In this document: one piece after another, positions 39,101 through 49,436 of the stretch
Numbering within the stretch: the first letter of the stretch is position 1
Layout of the letters: every line of letters begins with the position of its first letter
Assembly (NCBI GenBank): GCA_963682055.1
Contig: OY821749.1
Coordinates: 31,565,631-31,629,630 of the forward strand
Reading direction: 5' to 3'
Length of the DNA stretch: 64,000 nucleotides
Source of the DNA: Primula veris
Lineage: Eukaryota > Streptophyta > Magnoliopsida > Ericales > Primulaceae
Translations under genes and position numbers: made by a program
Notes under the pieces: generated by a model
The model's input: only the letters and a program-made list of their open reading frames with translations
What the model was told of the DNA's origin: nothing
Databases searched by the model: none

Positions 39101-40136
39101 ACCACGAACAAAACCGACTAATCCTCGACCAGAGATTGATCAGATTTGGTTTTCGTTCTATGTTATTAATATCTATTTAATTTTCTTTAATGCAAACATA
39201 AAAGTAATGCATTAATATTTCTAGGAAATCCACAGATGAAATAAAATACCAGTACTAACATAATTAAACCAAACGAGCGAAGAGCGAAGAGCGAAGAGCG
39301 AAGACACGGTATAAAGGCATAATATTCATCTATTATAATAATTTCCCAGCATAAATGAAAACACCAAACAAACAAATAAAGCAAAGCAAACAAAAAGATG
39401 GAATCTTTTCAATCAAAACTCAAAAACCAACCTCGAGAAACAGAATTCCTGACAATCTCAAAATTCTCAGGCCTCACAAAGAGATGAACCTGAACCGGTA
39501 TCTTAAACCGGTTCGCCTTCCCATTCGGCACAATCCCTTCAACCATAACCAAACTCTGATCAATCAGAGGTGCCAAAACCTGCTTTTCAAGAAAGTGAAA
39601 AGTTAATGAAAATTTGTCAAATTGGAACAATAAAAAGCTTAAATTTTAGCAAAACTTGTAATTTCTGATTAGCTAAAGGTGCCAAAACCTGCTTTCAAGA
39701 AAGTGAAAAGTTAATGAAAATTTATCAAACAGAAAATATAATATGATAGTATCTCTTATTTTATCAAAACTTCTAATTTCTGATCAACCAAAGGTGCCAA
39801 AACATGTTTTTAAAAAAGTTATTCTATTTCAATAATAATAAAAAAAAAAATATCTACCTCGGCAACGGTTTTTTCGATATGACCAACTTGAACCCCTCTC
39901 GTATTTAAAACCTTAATCGCGTTCGGGTCATAAGGGTTCAACGGTTCGCGTACGAAACCAACTAATTCTCGACCGGATAATGAACCTGTATAATACTGTA
40001 AACCAACAATATTTGCAATAATAAAGCCTAATAAATAAGTGTCGGTTTCTGAGTATGGGTCTGATGACGTGGCGGTTTGAGAAGTCCATGGGGTTTGGAA
40101 TGACGGGAATTGAAGTGGGTCAAGGTCCAATTCCAT
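33148..40136 (-). CDS. SMARCA3L1: HIRAN-SNF2-RING helicase, SMARCA3-like 1 (RAD5/HLTF type)
   Basis: Exons on the - strand: 39858-40136, 39432-39579, 36081-37111, 35324-35615, 34097-34526, 33148-33508; GT-AG, phases agree, total 2541 nt, 846 residues. The HIRAN domain at ~33-130 ([19 protein letters not shown]) binds DNA 3' ends in RAD5/HLTF proteins. The SNF2 ATPase has Walker A DDMGLGKT (Lys 265), a DEAH box at 409-412 and [18 protein letters not shown] basic insert near 303-318 may be a nuclear signal. A C3HC4 RING finger begins CPIC at 607-610 and probably acts as a ubiquitin ligase for PCNA. The C-terminal helicase half keeps [32 protein letters not shown] and VHRIGQK. The order HIRAN-SNF2 with an embedded RING is the family layout. 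A role in replication-fork reversal or postreplication repair is known for relatives and inferred here. Intron 2 (37112-39431) is unusual: it contains relics of exons 1 and 2. Confidence 0.95.
38571..39145 (-). pseudogene. Relic copies of SMARCA3L1 exons 1 and 2 inside its intron 2
   Basis: At 38926-39020 the sequence aligns with the 3' part of exon 2 and its donor (39414-39510): both share ACTCAAAAACC.ACCTC and GAAACCG-type blocks in the same order. At 39050-39140 it aligns with the HIRAN part of exon 1 (39893-39985), for example GGGTTCAACCACGAAC against GGGTTCAACGGTTCGCG and CTCGACCAGA against CTCGACCGGA. A second, poorer exon 2 relic is at 38571-38645. Their order on the - strand (exon 1-like, then exon 2-like) matches the gene. 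They look like old tandem duplications that have lost coding ability. Confidence 0.75.
39274..39301. repeat. GAGCGAA microsatellite, four copies
   Basis: Four uninterrupted GAGCGAA units lie in intron 2 of the helicase gene. Confidence 0.8.
39566..39830 (-). repeat. Triplicated exon 2 acceptor region in SMARCA3L1 intron 1
   Basis: The segment around the exon 2 acceptor (GGTGCCAAAACCTGCTTTTC, + strand, with flanking AGAAAGTGAAAAGTTAATGA) recurs at about 39679 and 39794, spaced 109 and 115 bp. The copy at 39679 still offers an intact AG acceptor followed by the same first codons. The copy at 39794 has lost it. Intron 1 is therefore made largely of duplicates of the exon 2 border. Confidence 0.8.
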
Positions 40137-41699
40137 TTTTATAATTTATTTATTTATGTAATTTATTTGTGTATGTATAGAGATAATTAGGGTTACCGTT
40201 TGGGGATTTTTGGGAGTTTTTGAAAAGGTGAAGAGGGAGAGAGAATGAATGGGATTTGCCTTTTTTTTTTATGAGTATACAATTATTATTATTTTGATAG
40301 CTGTTAAAAAATATACTTACAAGTTCAATTATTAGTAGTAATTTATATTACCTGATCAGTCCTATATTATATTACAATTTTTGTATGAAAACACGTACAA
40401 CTTTTATCGGTAAATAACTCGTATCTAAATTGTTAAAATAATTTTTTTTAATTCTGTCCTATAGTTTAACATTTGAACTATCTAGAAAAAAATTTGAAAT
40501 TTTTTGTTTTGGTAATTTAGTTATATGCTCAAAGCCGGTTAAAGTTACACCTAGTTTCGATGGAGAATGTGTTGTGAAAATTGAAAAAAAAGTGTTTAAC
40601 TTTCATCGGTAGTAGTGAAGCGGAAACACTTTTTTTACTTTTATGCTTGTGAAAAAAGGAGTATAATTTTGCAAGAATTATTATCAAATTTCATACTTAT
40701 AAAGTATACTTATCTTTGAATAAAAGCATATACTTATTTCTTGTGCCAAACACCTTCTTTTACTTTTATGCTTATAAGTATAAATAAGTAAAAGTATTGT
40801 TTAACCAAACAAGGCCGTATAAGTACCGTACAAAGTAAAAGGTTAATGAAAATACCTATGGACATTATGCGAAACAAAGACACCTACCTCTCCATGTTCG
40901 ACATTAATCCGACTTTTCATTTCACGTGTTGTTGACTATTAAAATTTTGAAATAATTATGTAATAAGTAAATACTCGTGTTTTATGTTTGTTTAGTGGAA
41001 GTTAATCGCGGATCATACTATTAGTGATCTTTCATAAAAAAAAAGGTCAGTGTCATATTAATAGATATTCCGCAAATTAAAAAATAACCTTCCAAATTGA
41101 AAAAAACAATCAAGAAACTATTTTTCACCAGGCATTTTTAAAAGAAGATTCAAAGCATCATTTTATCCCCAGCATATATACAACAACAAAAACTAGACAA
41201 ATTGGTGACTTGATCTTATAACTCATTTGAAGAAGATGTTTGGTAAACGCAATTTAGTAAGCCAGTTCTCATAAAGCCTGTAAATTTTGTATCCTGAACT
41301 CGATTTGAGCCATGTAGTTGTTTTGTCATAAACCCAGTTAAGACCTGATTCCGAGAGTCTATCCACTTAACAAGATAAGTTGGAGGGCTTAACAAAATCC
41401 AACTCGACTCAGCTCGATTACTGTTAGCTCAAGTACAGCTCCCTAATGGAGTAAAACAGTGCTAGCTCAATTACTATCACTAGCAGCCTCTATTTTAAAG
41501 CTAGAGATTCACTATACTTGAATTTCTAAATCACACTTTCCACATAAACATAAAACCAACTCTACTATAATATAGAGTAGGAAGAAGAAAATGACAGCAT
41601 AACTGAATACAACTACATTGTCAGTTCATACACAGATCCCTGGAAAGTAACATCAATAACATGCATTCCACTAATAACAATTTTTCAACTAACACAAAT
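40137..41699. other. Intergenic: helicase promoter side and MZT1 3' side
   Basis: No gene visible. The helicase leader and promoter should lie in the first few hundred bases. A decayed MITE is listed separately. At about 40595-40800, phrases such as TTTTACTTTTATGCTTATAA and ACCAAACAAGGCCG suggest another old TIR element, without clear ends. The MZT1 3' UTR probably occupies the last 200 bases. Confidence 0.5.
40365..40575. repeat. Decayed Stowaway-like MITE
   Basis: Arms containing ACACGTACAACTTTTATCGG on the left and GTTACACCTAGTTTCGATGG on the right are partly complementary and match the family of 17349-17583. The ends are eroded. Confidence 0.5.
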
Positions 41700-41921
41700 T
41701 CATGGGTTTGATGAAGAAGTTGTTGGCATAGTTGAAGAGGGAGGAAGGTCCTGTCGAAGTTCTTTAACAACAGCCGCTAGAGCCTCGGGGTTGAGACCCA
41801 TGTCACAGAGGGCAATAAGGAGAGAGAGCGTGTGCCGATCGAGGCCCGTTTCTAGAATATTTGACATTTTGAAGGCAAGTTCCAGAGAGTCCCGCGCCGT
41901 CACTGCTGACTCAGGATCCAT
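41700..41921 (-). CDS. MZT1: Mitotic-spindle organizing protein 1 (MZT1/GIP, GCP3-interacting protein)
   Basis: A single open frame of 73 residues, the usual size of this tiny protein. The core ARDSLELAFKMSNILETGL, then DRHTLSLLIALCDMGLNPEALA and VVKELR match the MOZART1 family from plants to animals. The tail is serine-, proline- and threonine-rich. In Arabidopsis the GIP proteins bind the N-terminus of GCP3, help recruit gamma-tubulin complexes at the nuclear envelope and spindle, and take part in centromere organisation. The start at 41921 gives MDPES, close to plant relatives. The coding part has no intron; a 5' UTR intron is possible, since the complement reads CTTGCAG at 41968-41974 upstream of the ATG. 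A TATA-like run at about 41943-41957 is alternatively part of the leader. Confidence 0.95.
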   Translation of the reverse strand: MDPESAVTARDSLELAFKMSNILETGLDRHTLSLLIALCDMGLNPEALAAVVKELRQDLPPSSTMPTTSSSNP

Positions 41922-44531
41922 ATCAAGAAGCAGTGAAGTACTATTTATATATATTATATAATTGTTTCTGCAAGTATAAGATAAATGGATTTAATCAAAA
42001 GAAGTAGTAGTAACTGCGAATGTTGCCAACTTTTTCACAGAACCCAACAATTTGTTTAGATTTCCACCTATAAGAATATAAGCTTTTTATTTCAGTTTGA
42101 GAAAAATCTGGGTATTTTTCCAGCTTAAGATTTATACTCTTTCTAAAAGGCGGAAAAACCGAAAAACTCAACTTCTCATGTAAATCACAACCTATAATCA
42201 TAAAAAATGAGTTTAAGAGTAGCAACCAAATAAGCAATGTAATCAAATAATGCACAGTCAAGTTTTTTGCACAAAGACCCAACGACTGAGCTTTGTCGGG
42301 AAGTAACGTTAAAGCAAATAACCGAATTATTTGAGCTTTTGTTTAGCTTAACACTTATAACTTTTTCAAGGCAGTAAGATACAAAAACTCAGCCTTTTAC
42401 TACACCAGTCATTGCAGTACCACTTGTACAGGAAAAAAAGGGGTTTAAAAACTGCAACCGAACAAGCCCAATATGATATTGCCAAAAGTCCCAAAACACT
42501 CCCCTAGCGTTTAGACCTAAGAAGGGCAAACATATAAACCAAAACATGGAGAAGATACAATTGAAATGCTTTAAATTTTTTAAAGAATTTTCATAAAGAA
42601 ACTTCATTAAAACCCCAAACAATCATAGTGGTCCTTCCGAGTAGCAGAGTTCGCAATTAGAAAAGAATGAGCAGCAACTGGTCAACTAACAAGAGCTACA
42701 CAGAACCAAAAACCTAAACTAAAAATGAAATATGTGGGTATGCGCGTGTACTCCGGACATGCACCTAGCCACATTCTAAAGGGCGCGATTTTTTTCCATT
42801 TCAATAAAATACACCCATCCAGGGCAATACGCCTAAAACTGTATACATTATTAATAGCTATAAATAGACCAAACAATCACAGAAGCTGAGGAAGAAATGT
42901 AAAACACCGAATGCGGAGGAAAATGACAACAATACCTATACGTTAACTATTAAATAATTAAAGGAAAAGGAGAAAACTACGCGACATATTTGTCATTCCT
43001 GTCTCCGTAGCCTTATATTTAGATATATACCATCGGTTAAAATACAATCTGCATAATTTAGATGGTTACCGTTTTGAACCTCTAAACAAGCAAAGACAAA
43101 TCCAAATACATAAAGGAAACAAAAAAAAATCAATTCTTTTAAATTCTCAAGTTGACATTAGGCTTTTGGTAAAACTGTAAAAACCGATATTTATAAACAA
43201 GATTTATACTCCTAATTTCAGCTCACAAGCGCAAAATAAGCAACAATCGGTAAAAATGAAATAGCGCGAAACAGGATATCAAAACAAGCCAAAATAACAA
43301 CTAAATTAAAACTTTATCTGATTATTGTTCAAATTCCTAAACAAACCCCAGTAATTCGGTAAATGGGCGATGATAATAGAAAGCAAAAGAACAAGACTAT
43401 TAATTTCTAAAATTTGTAACAACATAATGCATATGCAATTAATAGAACTGTTTTAAGCTTAAAAAACAATTCCATTAAGTTTAAAAGATACAAACAAATA
43501 AGTTATACACATCAATGTATCTATGTGTTGTGAAATTTAAAAACTGAAATACATTTAAATTCCTGTTTTTTTCTAATCTGATTAAAATTAATGTAAAATA
43601 TTTGCTTAGCTCAGGGATTACTCATAAATAATCTAAACTAAAAATTAAAACCGACCCAGATAAATTTAAAACGCAAAAAATGAGTTACCAAATTTATAAT
43701 CTGAACAGTAAACTGCAATATCTCCGATCAGTGAGGAGAGAGAGATGAGTTTTGAATCGATTTTTGGTTTCTAAATATAATTTTTTTTCCTAGTATTAAA
43801 TATTAAAACTAATTTTATTTTGGTGAACTTAACTACATGAATGGTCCCTTTGTTCAAACATAAAATTCTAACTACACCTTACTTTCTAACAACTCACACT
43901 CGGGGTGTGTATGTTTGGGGATCGCATAAAATTAGTTGCCAAATAGCCAAATGAAACCGGGAAACAGAAACGTTTAAAATAATAGAATAGGAGAAGTGTA
44001 AGATGAAAAATGTGATTTTTTTGTAAAAGGATATGAGTTTCCCGACAAATATGTTGGGGGAGACTTTTCCATAATTAATCTCTTTAAAAACCTGAAGGTA
44101 TGCGTTTACGCCACCTCATATTATTTATTCACTATATTATTTGTCTCTTTTCTCAACTTGCTTGTGGAGTAAGAACATATTAAAATATGGGTGCGGAATA
44201 AACGTGAAACAAAAAACTGAAGTTAATAAATGAAAAAAGAAAAATACAAAATAATTGTCATTCCTCAAACTGTATTTTCAAATTTTACTATTCTAACATT
44301 TCATTACCAAACGAAAAAAGCGCAAATTTATACTTCTCATCTAAAATCCATCACAATCTGCTCCATCTCTATCTCAACAATCATTCTCAAATTACATTAA
44401 ATTATGTATACCTTCCGACTCCCCCCACTTGTTCATAAATTGGCACCGTATGTGATTATCCGTTGAAACTCCGATGAAGTGCACACAATAACAACTACTC
44501 CATTATCGTTTATAACAATGTGCAAATACCC
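41922..44531. other. Intergenic region, MZT1 upstream side
   Basis: No second gene is seen. The short frames on either strand lack family features. The MZT1 leader or a 5' UTR intron may extend well into this stretch. No transposon ends were recognised before the hAT-type MITE at 44540. Confidence 0.5.
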
Positions 44532-44539
44532 GGTTCTAA

Positions 44540-44906
44540 TAGGGCTAGGCAAAAACCCGAAAAAGACCGAACCCAGAAACCGAAACTTTTTCGGGTATGT
44601 TTCGATTTACAATAAAATCGGATCGGAAAAAACCGAAAAACCAAAAAATAACCTAAAAACCCCGAAGAAAAACCGAAACTTTTTCGGATCGGTTTCGGTT
44701 TATAATAAAACCGGATCGGAAAAAACCGAAAAATAAAAAAATAACCGAAAAAATCCAAAGAAAAACCGAAAAAACCCGAAAGCTCGAAATCGGACCGAAA
44801 CAAACCGGTTCGGTTCGATCCAAAAAAAAACCAAAACGAAAAATATGCTCGATCTCGATTTCGATTTTATCAAAAATCGAACCGAACCGGATCGAATAAA
44901 GTCTTA
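44540..44906. mobile_element. hAT-type MITE with 8-bp target duplication
   Basis: The 367-bp element is flanked by identical GGTTCTAA at 44532-44539 and 44907-44914, the 8-bp duplication made by hAT transposases. It begins TAGGGCTAGG and ends with the complement of TAAGACTTTA, weakly inverted. Inside is a two-copy segment (about 44580-44650 and 44667-44735) built from CCGAAACTTTTTCGG and ATAAAACCGGATCGGAAAAA. Open frames crossing it reflect the repeat and are not genes. It lies about 240 bases before the chaperonin-10 ATG. Confidence 0.85.
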
Positions 44907-45099
44907 GGTTCTAACATTATGAGTAATATTAAAAAAAATATAAGGATCATTTATATGATTATTTGAAATAAAAACAAAATAATATTATAATTTCCTTGGC
45001 AAGTAAATATAAAATCTCAGGGGTGTTTTGGTCATTATAAAAACCCTACCCTCAGCTTCTAAAACCCCATTCACAACCATATTTCTCCTTCTTCTAGAA

Positions 45100-45100
45100 A

Positions 45101-45133
<33 letters not shown>

Positions 45134-45145
45134 CACTCTCTCTCT
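45100..45145 (+). promoter_or_regulatory. CT/AT microsatellite in the chaperonin-10 leader
   Basis: A (TC)n run, an (AT)n run and a second TCTCTCTCT stretch sit immediately before the ATG. Such pyrimidine-rich leaders are common in plant genes. Its (AT) part could also act as a TATA region, but it is only 20-30 bases from the start codon. Confidence 0.5.
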
Positions 45146-45148
45146 AAA

Positions 45149-48100
45149 ATGGCGAAGAGACTGATTCCTTCCCTAAACCGGGTTTTGGTTGAGAAAATCA
45201 TTCCACCTACCAAAACCGCTAGCGGGATCTTGCTCCCCGAGAAAACCGCCAAGGTTTTATTCCTTTTTTTTTTTACCTATTTTATTTACTGTTTTGAATA
45301 TGTTTCATTTGATTAGTTATATTTTGTATCTTATTAGGAATTTGTAACCAGGAACTGAAAAACCCATATCTTAATTTCCTCTTTTGATCTGTTTGTTGAG
45401 TAAAAAAAAAATCATAGGTTTACTTATATTTTTTTTCCATGCTAATCTTTTATTTTATTAGGAATTTGAAATGGGAATTGAAAACCCATATTTTAATTTC
45501 CCCTTTTGATGTGTTTGGTTGAGTTGAAAAAATCATAGGTACACTTTTTTTACTTAATTAGGTATAAATAGATTTTATTTTATTTTGTAATTACTTATCT
45601 TGTATATTTAACTAGTAATTGGGTATATGAAATGAAGAACCCATATCCCATTTTCCTCTTTAGTTGTTTTTGTTAATTAGAAAAAAATATATAGGTATAC
45701 TTAATACTAACCGCCAAGGTTAATTCCCTTTTTGACCTTTTTTTTTGGGTAGGAAAAATCATTGGTATACTTAATTTACTGAACTATAAAAGCTAGGTTG
45801 GTATGTTATGTTTGATAAGGTATTGAAGGACGCACGTTTTATTATTCACTTTTGATGTTTTTTGGGTGGAAAAACTAATGTTATTTTGTCAAATTTGGGT
45901 TTGATATGTTCTCTTTGAATATTTATCTTGTGTATTGTATTATGTAATGGGAATATGCATTGAAGAATCCATATTCCATTTCCCTCTACTGACGTTTTTT
46001 GGGTAAAGAAAATCAAAGGCATACTAAAATCCCAATGTCACCCTTTTTCTGTTTCGTAGTGTTACTGTTTTGAGATGTTCTCTTTGACTACTTATCTTTT
46101 ATATCGTATTACAAAATGAGTATAGGGATGGAAGAACTCATATCCCATTTTCCCCTAATCGCAGGCATAAATAATTTACTGAAATAATATAGTTCTCTTT
46201 GATTACTTGTTTTGTGCATTCCATTGGGAAGTGGGAATAGGAATTAAAAGTCTTATATCCCCTTTACACCCTTTTGCCCTTTTGATGTTTTTCTTTGGGT
46301 ATTTTTCTTTTACAGGCATATGTATTACTAATGACTTATAAAAGGTGGGTTTGAGATAGTCCCTTTGATTAATTATCTTGGGTTTTATAGTAGAAAGTGG
46401 GGGAATAGGAATTGAATGTCCATATCTCATTCACTCCTTTTCTGATATTTGTTTTTTTGGGTAGCGAAAATCACAGCCATACGTAATTTAATGAATTCTA
46501 AAAGGCGGATTACACGTTCCATGTTGATCTCATCATATTTCAATTTTCTACACCCACTTTCATAGACTATTCTATCATGTTTATATATTTATACAAACTA
46601 TTCTATCATATATACATGTTCTATTTTGGTCTCCAATTTATGTTTTTTTTTCCTATGAAGATCGGAAAAGGTGATGTGAAGGAACCCATAAAATCATATA
46701 ATAGGATGGTGTATAGAAGTATAGAACTATAACCAAGTATGCAGTTAAATTTCTGCTTTGTTAGTGTCATTGAAGTAAATTTGAAGGTTTCATTGAGGTT
46801 TACCTCTTTAGTATCTGACAGGTATATGCATAATTATTATTTCTGCACTCTGTTTACCTTAATTTTTTTTATATTTGGAATTGGGATTCTTGGATAATGA
46901 AATGCTAGTTACATAAAGTTACTGAACTGTTTAGGTATAAAGTATTGCAGAGTGATATTTCCATGTTGTTTGTGTGTCATTTATAAAAAGGAAGGCATTT
47001 ATTCCATGCTTCCGTTTTATTTTGAATATAACAACCCTTAACAACTGAGTTAATTACCTTATTTCTCTTATATTTGGAATTGTGAATATGAATTAAAGGG
47101 TGATATCCCATTTCCCCCTTTTGATTGGTATTTTCTTGTGTGTAATGAAATGCTTGGTATACAGAGTTACTAAACTATATAGTATATAGTAATGCAGAAT
47201 GATATTTCCCTATTGCTCGTATATCATATTATATAACTTGAAGGCATTTCATGTATAATTTTGTATTGCATGGAAGCTTCCTTATCAAGTGGGTTGTGTT
47301 ATGTGACTATGTCTAGCTCTGTTCTTGTTCACTTTGATTATCTTTACTGTGTCATATTTGGAATGGGAATACTGATTGAAGGACTTACATTTAGTGTTCT
47401 CCTTCGATGATTTTTTTTGTTGGGAAATTTCGATCTGTACTTAATATTTACTTAGTTATGTGGTAGTGATAATAATATTTAGTGGTAATCTTGAATATTG
47501 AAGCATTTTTTGGTGTTTGTAAACTAAATGATAGTCTATACATGAATATGTGTTTACCAGTGTGTTGACTATGAACAGTCCTTATATTTCAGTGTCGTTT
47601 AAGAGCTTGTTAATAAATTGATTTTGAATCTCCTCTATTTCCGTCTTCCATTTTAAGTTTATGCACTATTTTGCGTTTTGCTTTATTCTTAAGGTTAAAC
47701 CTAAAATTGTTAAGTTTGAGAAAGTGAACTCGATTTTGAAAAACGCTGATTTTTTTGCTTGAATTGGCAGTCAGGCCAGATTTAAATCTGCTGTTTGTAC
47801 TTGTTCGATGTCAAAAGCTTGAAATATTTGACATCTTGTTTGATGATTTATAATTTTTTTAGCCCTCGAGTGATAGTTGTTTTTTATGTTCAATTTATTG
47901 CTTGTCTTATTAAACTGGGTTGACGTCAATTAGTCCATTCAAGTTTTCATAGTTCGTGTGTACTTTCAGTGTGTATACTGTATTAGCTATTTATTGCAAA
48001 AAATTTGAAGCCAGTTTGAGAAAATGCTGGAGAAAACTATGACATGTGCAGGTAAAACGATTATTGCCATACTTCTAAATTTCTAGCGGTAAATTAGAAA

Positions 48101-49436
48101 ACTATCTGTGACTGATTTTAAAGTATTGGATTCCGATTCATTTGTACATGGTTGTATATTAAGTTTCCCTAATTTGCCTCGATGAGAGCTGTGGAAAAGT
48201 CTGGAATAAAGTATAGCTAACAACCTTGTGTTCAATGTTGTCTGTGTTGCTGTGCGTACTGCGTAGTACATTAAAAGGCGAAAAAATGTAATTTACCAAC
48301 CTTAATTACCTCTTAGGTTTAAATACGTCAATGCACTGTTCAAACTCAGTTGTCAAGGATCTTCCAATTGTAGATCCTCATGTCTTGTATCCTTTTTTAA
48401 ATATGTTGGAAACAATATATATTTGTCTCACAAATTGTTATTATATTGCAGCACCTCTCTGTTGTTTTACCCCTCGAATTTTACATAACTAGCAATATGA
48501 ATTCATGTGTTTAGTACTGTTTGAAGGTTGTACAATTTGACAACGACTAACGATCAAGAGTCGTGTAACTTAAAAGTTTAACATGTGTACATATCAGAGC
48601 GAGTCATATTTTCATGAAACATTTATCATCCAAAGGTTGATTCTTACTCAATCTCAGATATAGAAATTATTCTATATAACTCGTATGACATACCTAACAC
48701 AACATTGGTGAGTGAATTATCGAGTTAAAATTTACATGCGATCGTATTCTTTTTTGTCATTTACCGTGCCCTAGTTACATGCTCATCATAACATTTCAAA
48801 GGCACTCTCAGTTAAAGTGTTGTCCTTTCGTTATTTTAGTTTTATCTTCACCTAATTTTTGTTTTCTGTGCTTGATGATTCAGCTGAACTCTGGTAAAAT
48901 TGTAGCTGTTGGTCCTGGGATTCATGATAAAAATGGAAATAAGATTCCTGTAAGTTTGAAGGAAGGTGACACGGTTCTCTTACCTGAGTATGGTGGAAGT
49001 GAAGTTAAGCTTGGCGATAAAGAGTAAGTTTATTTTCGAAAAAAATTCTAAAGTATAATGAACAGACTCTTCGTTTTATATCAAATAAGCGTTATATTTA
49101 CTAATTGTTGTATAGTAGTTCATTCATTTGGAATTTCTCATCTGTTCATGTCATGTATATATTCCCCATAGCTTTGTTTAAGTTTCTTAAAATTTGGTTA
49201 GTGCTATTGAGAATAGAAGTTCTACCGGAGTCTATTACGACTTCTTTGTGCCATTTGACGTGCTTGAATTTTCCACTTGCCTACATGCCCAAACAGTTGA
49301 CCAGTAACTTAAGTTTTCATACTATTAGACCTCTTCATTCGCTTCTTACAAAATTAGTTACTGATTGTTTTTTTGGTCCTGTTTTAGGTATCATCTTTAC
49401 CGCGATGAAGACATTCTGGGAACTCTGCATGAATGA
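45149..49436 (+). CDS. CPN10: 10 kDa chaperonin (mitochondrial-type GroES/CPN10)
   Basis: Three exons: 45149-45253, 48884-49023, 49388-49436; GT-AG, phases agree, 294 nt, 97 residues, the usual length of plant mitochondrial CPN10. It opens MAKRLIPSLNRVLVEKI. The mobile loop that contacts CPN60 is around TKTASGILLPEKTAK (residues ~22-35). The core GKIVAVGPGIHDKNGNKIPV, then VLLPEYGGSEV forms the GroES beta-barrel, and the end is YHLYRDEDILGTLHE. Seven such subunits cap the CPN60 ring and help imported proteins fold in the mitochondrial matrix; mitochondrial CPN10 carries its targeting information in an uncleaved N-terminus. The start context AAAATGGCG is favourable. Intron 1 is 3.6 kb and full of internal repeats, large for so small a gene. 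Confidence 0.96.
45335..47440. repeat. Degenerate repeat array in CPN10 intron 1
   Basis: A unit built from GAATTGAAAACCCATAT, then TCCCATTTCCCCTTTTGATG, then TTTTTGGGTAGAAAAATCAT and AGGTATACTTAATTTACTGA recurs about every 110-160 bases. Copies begin near 45340, 45460, 45620, 45950, 46110, 46220 and 46390, with isolated ones near 47080 and 47350. They are diverged from one another, so the expansion is old. Confidence 0.75.

Noticed and set aside
44479..44803. Open frames on both strands with repeated NFFG-type peptides
   Set aside because: They are the translated internal repeat of the hAT-type MITE.
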